Shown here: positions 1-7,738 of the stretch, in pieces
Numbering within the stretch: the stretch's first letter is position 1
How the letters are laid out: the number at the start of each line of letters is the position of its first letter
Assembly (NCBI GenBank): GCA_946543495.1
Contig: CAMNLS010000006.1
Coordinates: forward strand, 1 to 18,781
From: an uncultured Selenomonadales bacterium
GTDB lineage: Bacteria; Bacillota; Negativicutes; Selenomonadales; Selenomonadaceae
Direction: 5' to 3'
DNA: 18,781 nucleotides
The notes under the pieces: model-generated
What the model was told of the DNA's origin: nothing
The model's input: only the letters and a program-made list of their open reading frames with translations
The model's database searches: none
Program-made: the position numbers and the translations under genes

Positions 1-564
1 CTTGAGCCTCAACACGTGTCGATTTACGGGCTTGAAGTCGAGGAAGGCACGAAGTTTTATTCTATGGGCGTGACGCTTGACGAAGAACTTTGCGCCGATA
101 TGTACGACTTGATAACAGAGACCTTGCCGCTGCTCGGTTATCGCCGCTACGAGATTAGCAACTTTGCTAAGGAAACTTTCGAGAGCCGCCATAACGTCGG
201 CTATTGGACGGGCAAAAATTATTTCGGCTTCGGGGCGGGGGCACACAGCTTCGACGGCAAGTTGAGGACTTCAAACGTTCGCGACGTGACGGACTACATT
301 AAAGGCAACGCGCCAATCGTCGAGGAGGTTGTCACACGGCAAGCGGCGATGGAGGAGTTTTGTTTCCTCGGCTTGCGCATGATTGACGGCATTAATGCAG
401 GGACGTTCCATAAAAAGTTCGGCGTGAAACTCTCGGACGTGTTTGGCGCAGTCCTTGATAAAAATCGTCGGCTCGGCTTGCTTGAGGTCGACGGCGATAA
501 AATTTTTCTGACGACACACGGTTTGGCTCTTGGCAATGAAGTCTTCGCGGATTTTTTATTATAA
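1..564 (+). CDS. hemW: HemW-like radical SAM protein, C-terminal part (5' end outside window)
   Basis: The frame is open from the first base, so the gene starts upstream of the window; the GTG at 16 is only an internal valine codon. The visible 187 residues match the C-terminal half of the HemW/oxygen-independent coproporphyrinogen oxidase-like family. They show the segments SIYGLEVEEGT, YRRYEISNFA and RHNVGYWTGKNYFGFGAGAHSF, then a HemN C-terminal helical region ending in a short winged-helix-like tail. HemW proteins are radical-SAM proteins thought to act as heme chaperones; the CxxxCxxC cluster motif would lie in the missing N-terminal part. The stop TAA (562-564) overlaps the ribosome binding site of the next gene, so the two are probably cotranscribed. 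The family call is firm; HemW versus another HemN-like paralogue cannot be settled from this half. Confidence 0.88.
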   Translation, partial: LEPQHVSIYGLEVEEGTKFYSMGVTLDEELCADMYDLITETLPLLGYRRYEISNFAKETFESRHNVGYWTGKNYFGFGAGAHSFDGKLRTSNVRDVTDYIKGNAPIVEEVVTRQAAMEEFCFLGLRMIDGINAGTFHKKFGVKLSDVFGAVLDKNRRLGLLEVDGDKIFLTTHGLALGNEVFADFLL

Positions 565-577
565 GGAGGTCATCTCG

Positions 578-1489
578 ATGAGAATTTTATTTATGACGAT
601 TGCGGTGGCGGCGGCGTTTATGGTGGCGATGATGTTGCCGGCGAAAGCGGCTGTTTATCAACAAGGCATCGTCTACGTGATTTACGAGGAAACGGGCGAC
701 GCCTCCCCAAAAGACAAGACGGACTTGAATGCAAACGGCGTGCCTGACTTCGTAGAAGATGTTGCCACGCAGGTTAATGCCGCACGCGAACTCTTTAACG
801 GTGTGTTCAACTTTCCAGACCCGCTTGAATCAGAGCACTTCAAAAATGCAACGTCAATCGAAGTCGACGTAGAATCAAAGACGACTATGGGCAACTACAA
901 CGGCTATTCGGGGCGACAGGTAAGAAAACAATCAAGGCACGACCCGAACGAACGCGCTATGCATTTCAAAGTTGCCAACACGATTAATCCCCATAAGAAC
1001 GCGACGCCAGCACATGAATATTTCCACTTGCTACAATACGGCGTAACAGATTTTAGAAATGCTTGGTTCAAAGAGGGGACAGCGCGTTGGGCACAGGATT
1101 CAGTGCAAAAGAAAAATTATCCCGACGACAAGGATATATCTTTCATATTAGAAGATGAATCGGCAGCGGAAGAAATCTTTAAAGGCAGTTACGAGGTTGC
1201 GAATCAATTTTGGTATCCTTTGGTAATGAAAATGAACGATAAAGTCACGATACCCGACGAGTTGATAAAAAAATATAAATACGTGGACGGCTCGCCGGTG
1301 TTTCTGGACAATATAATTTATGGACCAAACGTAATACGTGCCGTGCTCATAAAATTGAAGTCAAAAGAGGAGCTTGCGGCGGCGGAGTTCGGAACCCTAA
1401 AGGAATGGCGTAAAAAAGGTAAGCGCGCTGAAACGAACAACAAGTTCATCATGGATAGCGTTCGCGAGGTCTATAATGACAAACTTTAA
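578..1489 (+). CDS. Exported gluzincin-like zinc metalloprotease, putative
   Basis: The ATG at 578 is chosen because AAGGAGGT (563-570) sits just upstream and it begins a clean signal peptide: MRILF, a hydrophobic run, then cleavage near AKA-AVY. The frame is open further upstream but without a start site. The 303-residue protein has HEYFH (146-150) followed by FKEGTARW with E166. This is the HExxH plus downstream glutamate layout of gluzincins, with zinc ligands H146, H150 and E166 and catalytic E147. An acidic loop, DLNANGVPD (49-57), resembles a calcium-binding thrombospondin-3 or EF-hand-like motif. The layout recalls putative metalloproteases of the MXAN_6640 type. Substrate is unknown. 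Its last 14 bases overlap the next gene, so it is probably translated in one operon with it. The protease fold is well supported by motifs; activity is inference. Confidence 0.75.
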   Translation: MRILFMTIAVAAAFMVAMMLPAKAAVYQQGIVYVIYEETGDASPKDKTDLNANGVPDFVEDVATQVNAARELFNGVFNFPDPLESEHFKNATSIEVDVESKTTMGNYNGYSGRQVRKQSRHDPNERAMHFKVANTINPHKNATPAHEYFHLLQYGVTDFRNAWFKEGTARWAQDSVQKKNYPDDKDISFILEDESAAEEIFKGSYEVANQFWYPLVMKMNDKVTIPDELIKKYKYVDGSPVFLDNIIYGPNVIRAVLIKLKSKEELAAAEFGTLKEWRKKGKRAETNNKFIMDSVREVYNDKL

Positions 1490-2114
1490 GACGGTTGCTC
1501 ACGGAGAAATTTTCGGCGCGGCGTATGAAGTCAACAAGTCGAAGTTCTTAGCGCATGTTAAGCACATCGAAAGCGAGGAGGCAGCGCGGGACTTCGTGCA
1601 GATGATTCGCAAGAAATATTTCGACGCAACGCATAATTGTTCGGCGTGGATACTCGGCGAACGCGGCGATAAACAAAAGTCAAACGACGACGGCGAACCC
1701 GGCGGCACTGCTGGCAATCCGATTCTTGAGACGATTAAAAAGAATGACCTGACGAATTGCGCAATCGTCGTGACGCGTTACTTTGGCGGAATAAAACTCG
1801 GCGCGGGCGGCTTGATTCGCGCCTATTCACACACCGCCGCGCTCGGCATTGCAAATTCAAAGCTTGTTCGCATGACGGCGTTCAAGAAACTTTCTTTGAC
1901 GTTGGAATACAATTTCTTAGCGGCAGTGGAAAATTATCTGCGCAATAAAAAAATCAGCGTCGCGAACACCGATTATGCCGATGTCGTGACGCTGGAGCTT
2001 TTACTTTTGCCGGAGCAGGTCGAAACTTTTCTAGTTGAGCTGAACGACTTGACCGCCGCGAACTTTTTATATGAGGAACTCGGAGAGGTTCTTATCCCTG
2101 TAGGTTGTCCTTGA
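1476..2114 (+). CDS. yigZ: YigZ/IMPACT family protein (UPF0029)
   Basis: The 212-residue protein has the family hallmarks: KSKFLAHVKHIESEEAA near the N-terminus, DDGEPGGTAGNPIL (71-84) and IVVTRYFGGIKLGAGGLIRAYS (97-118), which is the UPF0029 signature. A C-terminal DUF1949-like ferredoxin-fold part follows. Length is normal for bacterial members (about 200-220). Start ATG 1476 lies inside the end of the metalloprotease gene and is preceded by GAGGT (1466-1470), so translation is probably coupled. Bacterial members are linked to translation or nucleic-acid binding by their similarity to eukaryotic IMPACT; the biochemical role is not settled. Its last 23 bases overlap the end of a converging hydrolase remnant on the other strand. 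Confidence 0.9.
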   Translation: MTNFKTVAHGEIFGAAYEVNKSKFLAHVKHIESEEAARDFVQMIRKKYFDATHNCSAWILGERGDKQKSNDDGEPGGTAGNPILETIKKNDLTNCAIVVTRYFGGIKLGAGGLIRAYSHTAALGIANSKLVRMTAFKKLSLTLEYNFLAAVENYLRNKKISVANTDYADVVTLELLLLPEQVETFLVELNDLTAANFLYEELGEVLIPVGCP

Positions 2115-2256
2115 AAAATTTATTTAGCTTGTCGAACGTAATTTTATTCATGTTGTCGTAGAGGTCGGTAGGAGTTGCGCCGGGCACTACGACAATTTCT
2201 TTTGGGCTCTTAACTTGCGCGTCTTGATAAACGAATTTTTTATATCGTGGGGATTG
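2092..2256 (-). pseudogene. Alpha/beta-hydrolase C-terminal remnant
   Basis: A minus-strand frame closed by TAA at 2092-2094 encodes about 54 residues containing SPKEIVVVPGATPTDLYDNM and then FDKLNKFFKDNL. This resembles the end of YcjY/FrsA-like alpha/beta hydrolases, where a segment like IPGASHVDLYD carries the catalytic histidine and an IPFDKL..FF helix closes the protein. Here the histidine position reads proline (GATPTDLYD). The frame is blocked by a TGA at 2257-2259, has no start, and its upstream part overlaps the end of the kinase gene. I infer a decayed gene whose N-terminal part was lost by deletion. The family assignment rests on remembered pattern similarity. Confidence 0.5.
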
Positions 2257-2935
2257 TCAATATGAAGGTTGAACCCTCGCCGGGCTTGCTCTTTACTTTT
2301 ATTTTGATGTCGTGGCGGTCAGCTATCCACTTCGCAACCGATAAGCCAAGCCCCACAGAATTTTCGTTGTCGATGAGTTTTGTGCGCGCCTTGTCTGTCC
2401 GATAGAATCTGTCAAAAATTTTCGCGCAGTCCTCCTTCGGAATGCCAACGCCCTTATCGATGAACTTTAACGTTGCCACGTTTCCCGAAGTCGTCAGCTC
2501 CACTTTAACGACGGTATCCGATAAGCTGTAGCGTAAAGCATTGTCGAGGAAGGCGGCGAACATTTTCTTTAGAAACTCTGCGTCCGCTAAAATTTTGCAC
2601 GGCACGAGCTTCGACAACTGCACGCGGGGCGATTGATAATCTTCAATGAATTTTATCAACAGGTCATCGAGTTCGACGGGCACTTTATTAAGTGGTTGGC
2701 GTCCTTGATCGGCACGAGCCAGGAACAGCAGACTTTCAACGAGGCTCCGCATGTTTTGCGCGGAATTCTTTATCGACGTGACGGCCTCTTTAAAGAGTTC
2801 GGGGTCATTTGCTCCATAGCTTTCCAATAAGTCGACGTAGCCGCAAATTATTGTAAGCGGCGTCCGCAATTCGTGCGACACGTCGTTTACAAATCGTTGC
2901 TGGCGAAATCCCTCCGCCTCAATCCCTAATCGCAT
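2240..2935 (-). CDS. Histidine kinase catalytic core lacking the sensor region
   Basis: Frame 2240-2935 encodes a complete kinase core: H-box FVNDVSHELRTPL (phospho-acceptor H21 from ATG 2935), N-box FLDNALRYS (N132), G1 DKGVGIP (160-166), F-box FDRFYRT and G2 VGLGLSVAK (194-202). Such OmpR-partner kinases normally carry two membrane helices, a sensor loop and a HAMP domain ahead of the H-box. Here only about 15 residues precede it, and the frame runs directly into the end of the response regulator gene. The nearest ATG (2933-2935) overlaps that gene by 17 bases and has only a weak AGAGG upstream, so coupled translation is plausible. Upstream codons in this frame are out-of-frame regulator sequence and are excluded. 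The product would be a soluble 231-residue kinase of uncertain function, or a 5'-truncated relic. Confidence 0.75.
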   Translation of the reverse strand: MRLGIEAEGFRQQRFVNDVSHELRTPLTIICGYVDLLESYGANDPELFKEAVTSIKNSAQNMRSLVESLLFLARADQGRQPLNKVPVELDDLLIKFIEDYQSPRVQLSKLVPCKILADAEFLKKMFAAFLDNALRYSLSDTVVKVELTTSGNVATLKFIDKGVGIPKEDCAKIFDRFYRTDKARTKLIDNENSVGLGLSVAKWIADRHDIKIKVKSKPGEGSTFILTIPTI

Positions 2936-3602
2936 AGCCGACGCCTCTGGTCGTGTAAATGTACTTCTCGCCGAACTTGTCATCAATCTTCGAGCGCAAG
3001 TAGCTGATATAAACATCGACGACGTTAGTGTCGCCAATGTAATCATAGCCCCAGACCGTTTGCAAAATCTGGTCGCGGCTCAAGACGTTGCGTTTGTTCT
3101 CAACGAGATACTTTAAGAGTTCGTATTCTTTATGCGTCAACTCGACGTGCTGACCTTTAACCGTAACTTCGTAGCGTTCGGGGTAGATAATCATATTCTT
3201 GACGACGTAACGACTTTCTTCAGCCTCACGGACGCGTTCAGTGTGTCGACGAATTGCTCCGCGAATCCTAGCTAAAAGTTCTTCGGGGGCAAAGGGTTTC
3301 GTGACATAATCATTCGCGCCCAAGTCAAGCCCTTCGACCTTATCGAGAACTTCATCACGCGCCGTCAACATGATTATTGGAATGTTGCTGACCTCGCGCA
3401 CACGCTTACAAATTTCCATGCCGTCCATTTCCGGCAACATTACGTCAAGCAAAATCAAATCATACTTTTCTTGCAAGATTCGTTCGTAAGCGCGTCGCCC
3501 ATTCGGTTCCGTCGCCGTCTTGAAACCTTCTCGCTCCAGTGTTAATTGAAGCAAGCGGGCTATCGGTCGCTCGTCCTCCACGATAAAAATTTTTTCTCCC
3601 AT
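2919..3602 (-). CDS. OmpR/PhoB-family response regulator
   Basis: The 227-residue protein has an N-terminal receiver with acidic pocket VEDE, phospho-acceptor Asp in LILLDVMLPEMDG, the conserved Thr in IIMLTARDE and the Lys in DYVTKPF. A C-terminal winged helix follows: LTHKEYELLKYL, then SRDQILQTVWGYDY, a recognition helix NVVDVYISYLRSKI, and the closing hairpin YIYTTRGVGYAI. Length is typical of the family. ATG 3600-3602 is preferred over the adjacent TTG because AAGGAGG (3611-3617) lies 8 bases upstream. That ribosome binding site abuts the stop codon of the autotransporter gene, only 13 bases separate the two genes, and the kinase overlaps the 3' end. All three genes are therefore probably one transcript. 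Targets are unknown. Confidence 0.95.
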   Translation of the reverse strand: MGEKIFIVEDERPIARLLQLTLEREGFKTATEPNGRRAYERILQEKYDLILLDVMLPEMDGMEICKRVREVSNIPIIMLTARDEVLDKVEGLDLGANDYVTKPFAPEELLARIRGAIRRHTERVREAEESRYVVKNMIIYPERYEVTVKGQHVELTHKEYELLKYLVENKRNVLSRDQILQTVWGYDYIGDTNVVDVYISYLRSKIDDKFGEKYIYTTRGVGYAIRD

Positions 3603-3615
3603 CAACTCAACCTCC

Positions 3616-5823
3616 TTACCACATGCGCCGTAACATTACCGACGCCGTAACGTCTCTATCATTCTCGCCCACCTGAAGTTCAGCCTCGCCGCCCATAAAC
3701 CAGCCGCGTGCAAATTCTTCTTCGCCGCGCAGACTGAACACAAAATGCGTCTTGTCTCTCTTCTGCCTGAGCCGATAACTATTTGAAGTGTCGCCCTCAT
3801 AACTGATTCGCAAATCGGGGTCGGCTCCCGTGAAGCCGTGCTTAACTCCAAACCTTAGACCTAACATGCCCGACCGATAACATCGCTTTAAGTCTAAGCC
3901 CGTCTGCATTGCAAGATAATTATTGCTGTCCGCGTCCACGTGCTGATTGTAAATGCCCGCGCCGCTCTCGTTGTAACCGTTCTGCTTTAAGTGCGACGCT
4001 TGGAAATTTATAAACGGGCTAACATGCCACAGCTTACGCGGTTGAAGGTCGTATTTATACTCGCCGCCGATTTCAACAATGCGGCTTTTGTAATTGGCGT
4101 TCGTCGACAAGCCCAGTGATGAAATTCCTCTGTGCAATGAGTTCCGCAGTTGCCCGCCGTTGACATAAAGATAAACATCGCTTGCCCGATTGTGATAGCC
4201 CGCGTAGAGTCCAAGCCGCGTATCATAAACCGTCGCCCGCGATGATTCTGCGCCATAGCTTATTGTCCCATACGTCGCGAAAATTCCTGTGCGCCATTTC
4301 CTTCCAAGCGGTCTATCGTAGCCGCCGACGATAACGCTTCCATGATAATCCGTGCCGCCGCGCAGTTCGCCCCAATTCTTCATGTAGTTTAGCCAGAAAT
4401 TATTTTCCTGCCGCGTCGGAACTTTAACCTTAACCGTCATATCGGACGAAGTGTCATCGCCGTCAGCAAAGTGTAGCGGATTAATGTTTACGTCAATGTA
4501 ATCGGGCGTGAAAATTCTTCCAATGCGGTCGGCAATCATGTTATCAATCGCCGTACTTTGTTGGGCGACGCTCATAACCTGTGCGGAATCATTCGAGCCT
4601 ATCTCAGTTAAAGTCTGTTTAGCTTCGGGAACATTGAGATTATAAAGGTTGCGCATCTCCTCTTGCTTACCATCGTTGAGCTTTTCATACATGTTATTCA
4701 TTGCATTTAGGGTCGTTGCCTCTTGAGAGGAAAGCCCCGTAACGTTTTTAGTCTCGTGCGTCGTAACGACTATGGTATTGCCGACAATCTCGCCAGTAGC
4801 AGTGAGCATGGCGGAAATCGGAACGGGATTGTTTGCGTCATTCTTAATCTTGCCCGTGATAGAGTTGGCGGTTAAAACCGTAGCAGTTTCATTGGGCAAA
4901 AGGCTATCAGTTATGACTGTCGAGCCTTCAACATTCGCTGTGCCTCTTACGATTATCAAACCCGCCCTGCCGCCGCTGAACTTCTTCAACGTGCCATCGG
5001 AAATCAAATCGCCATTGATGATTAAGTTCGTATCGGATGAGCCCGCGCCAATCGTCCCGTGATTAATAAAGCTATCATTAACATTGAACGTGCCGCCAAA
5101 GAGCTTTGCGCCTTTCATGACCTCAACATTTAGAACGTCCGCTTTGCCTGAAAAGTTTAGCGTGCTTGCATTGACGTGCAGATTGATATTCTTTGCGCCA
5201 GAAATCCTTTCGTCATAATTTAACGTCGTGTTGAAATTTAAATCCGTCACGTCGTCGCTATAAGATGTGATGTCGCCGTTAAGGCTTGCTCCCTTACCGA
5301 TGTTGATAACTTTCACGGAAGAATCCTTGCCTATATAGATTGCGTGGTCGTCGCCCGTTACAGAATCAGTCAAACGAATACTGTCAACTTGCACGTCTTT
5401 TGCAACTTCAATCGCATTGCCCGACGCTAAAATATCGCCGTCAATGATGAGCTTGTGTCCCCGTCCACCGTAGATTAAAATTCCCGTGCCGTGCAAACCC
5501 TCCGAACTAATTTGCGTTCCGCTCCGAAGTGTAAATCTTTCTTCCGAACCCTCAATCAGAATTCCTCTTGCTTCGTTGCCCGTCAATAAAATATCTCCGT
5601 CCTGCAGTATTCTGACTTTATCGCCCAAAATATACAAGCCCACAGCATTCGGCTCAGAACTTGTGAAGTCCTTACTATTAATCAAGATGACATCGCTTGA
5701 TTGAATCGTTCGACCATAATCCGCCGCGCAAACTTGATTTGTTGCCGCACTTATCCCAAAGAAAATCGCCGTAGCTAAGAGCCTTCGACGCAAGCCCCTT
5801 TCCTTTTTAGTAATCATCTCCAT
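3616..5823 (-). CDS. Type Va autotransporter, short passenger
   Basis: The 735-residue protein begins with a basic N-terminus and signal peptide (KKERGLRRR, hydrophobic run, cleavage near VCA-ADYG). The passenger (about residues 35-365) has alternating short beta segments and IDGDILASGN, INHGTIGAGS-like turns typical of a beta-helix. A helical linker follows (about 370-445, with SSQEATTLNAMNNMYEKL). The C-terminal 260 residues form an autotransporter beta-barrel, from FWLNYMKNWGELRGG, with alternating aromatic strands, to the terminal MLRRMW; an aromatic last residue is the usual outer-membrane assembly signal. ATG 5821-5823 follows GGGGAGAAG. A passenger of about 330 residues is short and shows no recognised catalytic motif, so an adhesin or structural role is more likely than an enzyme, but that is inference. 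It leads an operon with a two-component system. Confidence 0.9.
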   Translation of the reverse strand: MEMITKKERGLRRRLLATAIFFGISAATNQVCAADYGRTIQSSDVILINSKDFTSSEPNAVGLYILGDKVRILQDGDILLTGNEARGILIEGSEERFTLRSGTQISSEGLHGTGILIYGGRGHKLIIDGDILASGNAIEVAKDVQVDSIRLTDSVTGDDHAIYIGKDSSVKVINIGKGASLNGDITSYSDDVTDLNFNTTLNYDERISGAKNINLHVNASTLNFSGKADVLNVEVMKGAKLFGGTFNVNDSFINHGTIGAGSSDTNLIINGDLISDGTLKKFSGGRAGLIIVRGTANVEGSTVITDSLLPNETATVLTANSITGKIKNDANNPVPISAMLTATGEIVGNTIVVTTHETKNVTGLSSQEATTLNAMNNMYEKLNDGKQEEMRNLYNLNVPEAKQTLTEIGSNDSAQVMSVAQQSTAIDNMIADRIGRIFTPDYIDVNINPLHFADGDDTSSDMTVKVKVPTRQENNFWLNYMKNWGELRGGTDYHGSVIVGGYDRPLGRKWRTGIFATYGTISYGAESSRATVYDTRLGLYAGYHNRASDVYLYVNGGQLRNSLHRGISSLGLSTNANYKSRIVEIGGEYKYDLQPRKLWHVSPFINFQASHLKQNGYNESGAGIYNQHVDADSNNYLAMQTGLDLKRCYRSGMLGLRFGVKHGFTGADPDLRISYEGDTSNSYRLRQKRDKTHFVFSLRGEEEFARGWFMGGEAELQVGENDRDVTASVMLRRMW

Positions 5824-5890
5824 TGAACTTCTCCCCGCTTATATTTTCGCCAGTCTAACACAAACGCACGCAAATTAAAAGACAGCCCGC

Positions 5891-5909
5891 AAGTTTATTA
5901 ATTAAACTT
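5891..5909. promoter_or_regulatory. Perfect inverted repeat upstream of the autotransporter, possible operator
   Basis: AAGTTTA and TAAACTT form a perfect 7-bp inverted repeat around TTAAT, in the AT-rich gap about 70-90 bases upstream of the autotransporter start. I could not pick a convincing -35/-10 pair here. The symmetry suggests a dimeric regulator site, but AT-rich DNA produces such palindromes easily. OmpR-type regulators usually bind direct repeats, so this need not be the site of the encoded regulator. Confidence 0.3.
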
Positions 5910-5950
5910 TAATTTTGTAACACGACGTGATTTTTATTAGTTTAGAAATA

Positions 5951-5990
5951 AAAAAGGCTTGAAGGCAGATTTATTGCCTACAAGCCTTTT
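5951..5990 (-). terminator. Rho-independent terminator of the RTX gene
   Basis: AAAAGGCTTG pairs with CAAGCCTTTT, with the inner arms AGGCA/TGCCT, giving a long near-perfect stem. Read on the minus strand it is followed by a T-rich tract (TTTTTTATTT). It lies about 47 bases past the RTX stop codon. The plus-strand tail is weaker. Confidence 0.85.
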
Positions 5991-6363
5991 AATCGTCACT
6001 TGCCGAGAGAAAACTTCAGAAAGTCTCGCCGAGAACTTATTTCACTAAAGTTTTACCGCTAGCGTGATAAGTCGTGCCGTTGATGTTGATGTCCGTCGCG
6101 GTTGTCAAGTTCTTAAGATAAATGGTGCCGCCATTGTCATCAACTGTCAATGTTAATGTGCCACTACTGTAAGAAGCCTTACTGAATGTGCTCGCATTGC
6201 CGTTTGCGCCGAGAATCTTCAACATATCGCCGCTCTCGAAGTCAAGAATAGTATCCTTGCTGTCACCATATTGGAAGATAAAAGTATCGTTGCCGTCGCC
6301 GCCATAGAGGATGTCTTTTCCTTTATTACCCCAGAGCGTGTCATTGCCCGCGCCGCCGTAAAT

Positions 6364-6808
6364 CGTGTCATTTTTCGTGCCGCCGATGATTTCGTTATTG
6401 CCGCTGTTGCCCGTGAGATTCATCGCCGTTGTGCGTTTCGAGGCGTCAAGATTCTTCTTGTCCGTCGCCAAAGTGTAATTATCATCAAAGGTCGCGGGCA
6501 ACGATACCGAATCGCCGCTGACAAATACTCCGTCCTTGAACTCGAAGTCCTTGCCGTCCTGAGTAAATGCAACTGCGTCGGCTTCTTTGACTGTTATCGT
6601 GCCGTTGTCAACTTTGATAATCACGTCGTCAATTTGCTTGTAGGCATCCTTGAGCACGACATCAGCACCGAGACTTATTTTGTCGCCTTCGCCGTAGTTG
6701 TAAATCACATCGGAGCCGGAACTGTAAATCGTGCTGACAACCGCCCCTTCCGCCGTGTAAGTCGTCTTCTCTTGTTGTACGTGTTCATAGGCGAAAATGT
6801 CCTCGCCA
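6364..6808 (-). repeat. Internal direct repeat of the RTX gene, copy 2 (3'-proximal)
   Basis: This 445-bp stretch matches 7294-7738 at a constant offset of 930 bases (310 codons), so the frame is kept. From 6451 to 6808 I see a single difference, T/C at 6775/7705, a synonymous Gln codon. The first about 85 bases differ at several sites. It encodes the segment around EDIFAYEHVQQEKTTY and DKKNLDASKRT. Confidence 0.9.
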
Positions 6809-7293
6809 GCTCCGCTGTACAAATTATCATTGCCCAAGCCGCCGTTGAGAGTCGAGCCGCCTTTGCCCGCATAAATTCGATTAGCCTTATCATTGCCGAC
6901 AACTTCAAGCGTTCCCGCAACAGCCGAGCCGTCGATTGTTACCAACGTATCAATTTCTCTAGCGTCGAATTCGGTCGTTGCGATTCCTAGCGTTACTGCT
7001 GTATTCTTGCTGTTGAAATTATCTTCTGTACCGACGCTTACCGCTGTGCTTGCCGAAGCCACGTTGATTTTCTTGCCAGCCGCCTCTTTAAACGTCAACG
7101 AATCTCCCTCGCCGAAGCTCCAGACAATATCGTTGCCGCTGACAATCGAACTTTCGCGAGTGAACTCGCTTGCAATGCTGATCTTGTCGGAGCCGTTGCC
7201 GTAGTCGGTGATAACGTCGTTGCCGCCGTTGTAAATGAACACATCGGAACCCAAGCCGCCTGTCAACGTGTCGTTGCCTGTCGAGCCGTCGAG

Positions 7294-7738
7294 CGTGTCA
7301 TTTTTCGTGCCGCCGATGATTTCGTTATTGCTGCTGTTGCCAGTGAGTTTAGTCGCTACCGTGCGTTTCGAGGCATCAAGATTCTTCTTGTCCGTCGCCA
7401 AAGTGTAATTATCATCAAAGGTCGCGGGCAACGATACCGAATCGCCGCTGACAAATACTCCGTCCTTGAACTCGAAGTCCTTGCCGTCCTGAGTAAATGC
7501 AACTGCGTCGGCTTCTTTGACTGTTATCGTGCCGTTGTCAACTTTGATAATCACGTCGTCAATTTGCTTGTAGGCATCCTTGAGCACGACATCAGCACCG
7601 AGACTTATTTTGTCGCCTTCGCCGTAGTTGTAAATCACATCGGAGCCGGAACTGTAAATCGTGCTGACAACCGCCCCTTCCGCCGTGTAAGTCGTCTTCT
7701 CTTGCTGTACGTGTTCATAGGCGAAAATGTCCTCGCCA
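7294..7738 (-). repeat. Internal direct repeat of the RTX gene, copy 1 (5'-proximal)
   Basis: Partner of 6364-6808. Beyond the right edge (after CCTCGCCA) the copies diverge at once: one continues into a calcium-binding repeat, the other into NEDIFAYEH preceded by FYAS. This suggests a segmental duplication or gene conversion within the coding region. Confidence 0.9.

Noticed and set aside
530..577. Upstream extension of the exported metalloprotease
   Set aside because: It would overlap the hemW end, lacks a ribosome binding site and would bury the signal peptide; ATG 578 has a perfect site.
2936..3046. N-terminal extension of the kinase ORF inside the regulator gene
   Set aside because: Those codons are the regulator sequence in another frame and show no kinase or membrane character.
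6271..6990. Long plus-strand ORF (239 codons) and others of 80-140 codons antisense to the RTX gene
   Set aside because: The opposite strand carries clear RTX motifs in one continuous frame; low stop density in the antisense frames follows from its repetitive GC-biased codons. No ribosome binding sites or family motifs.
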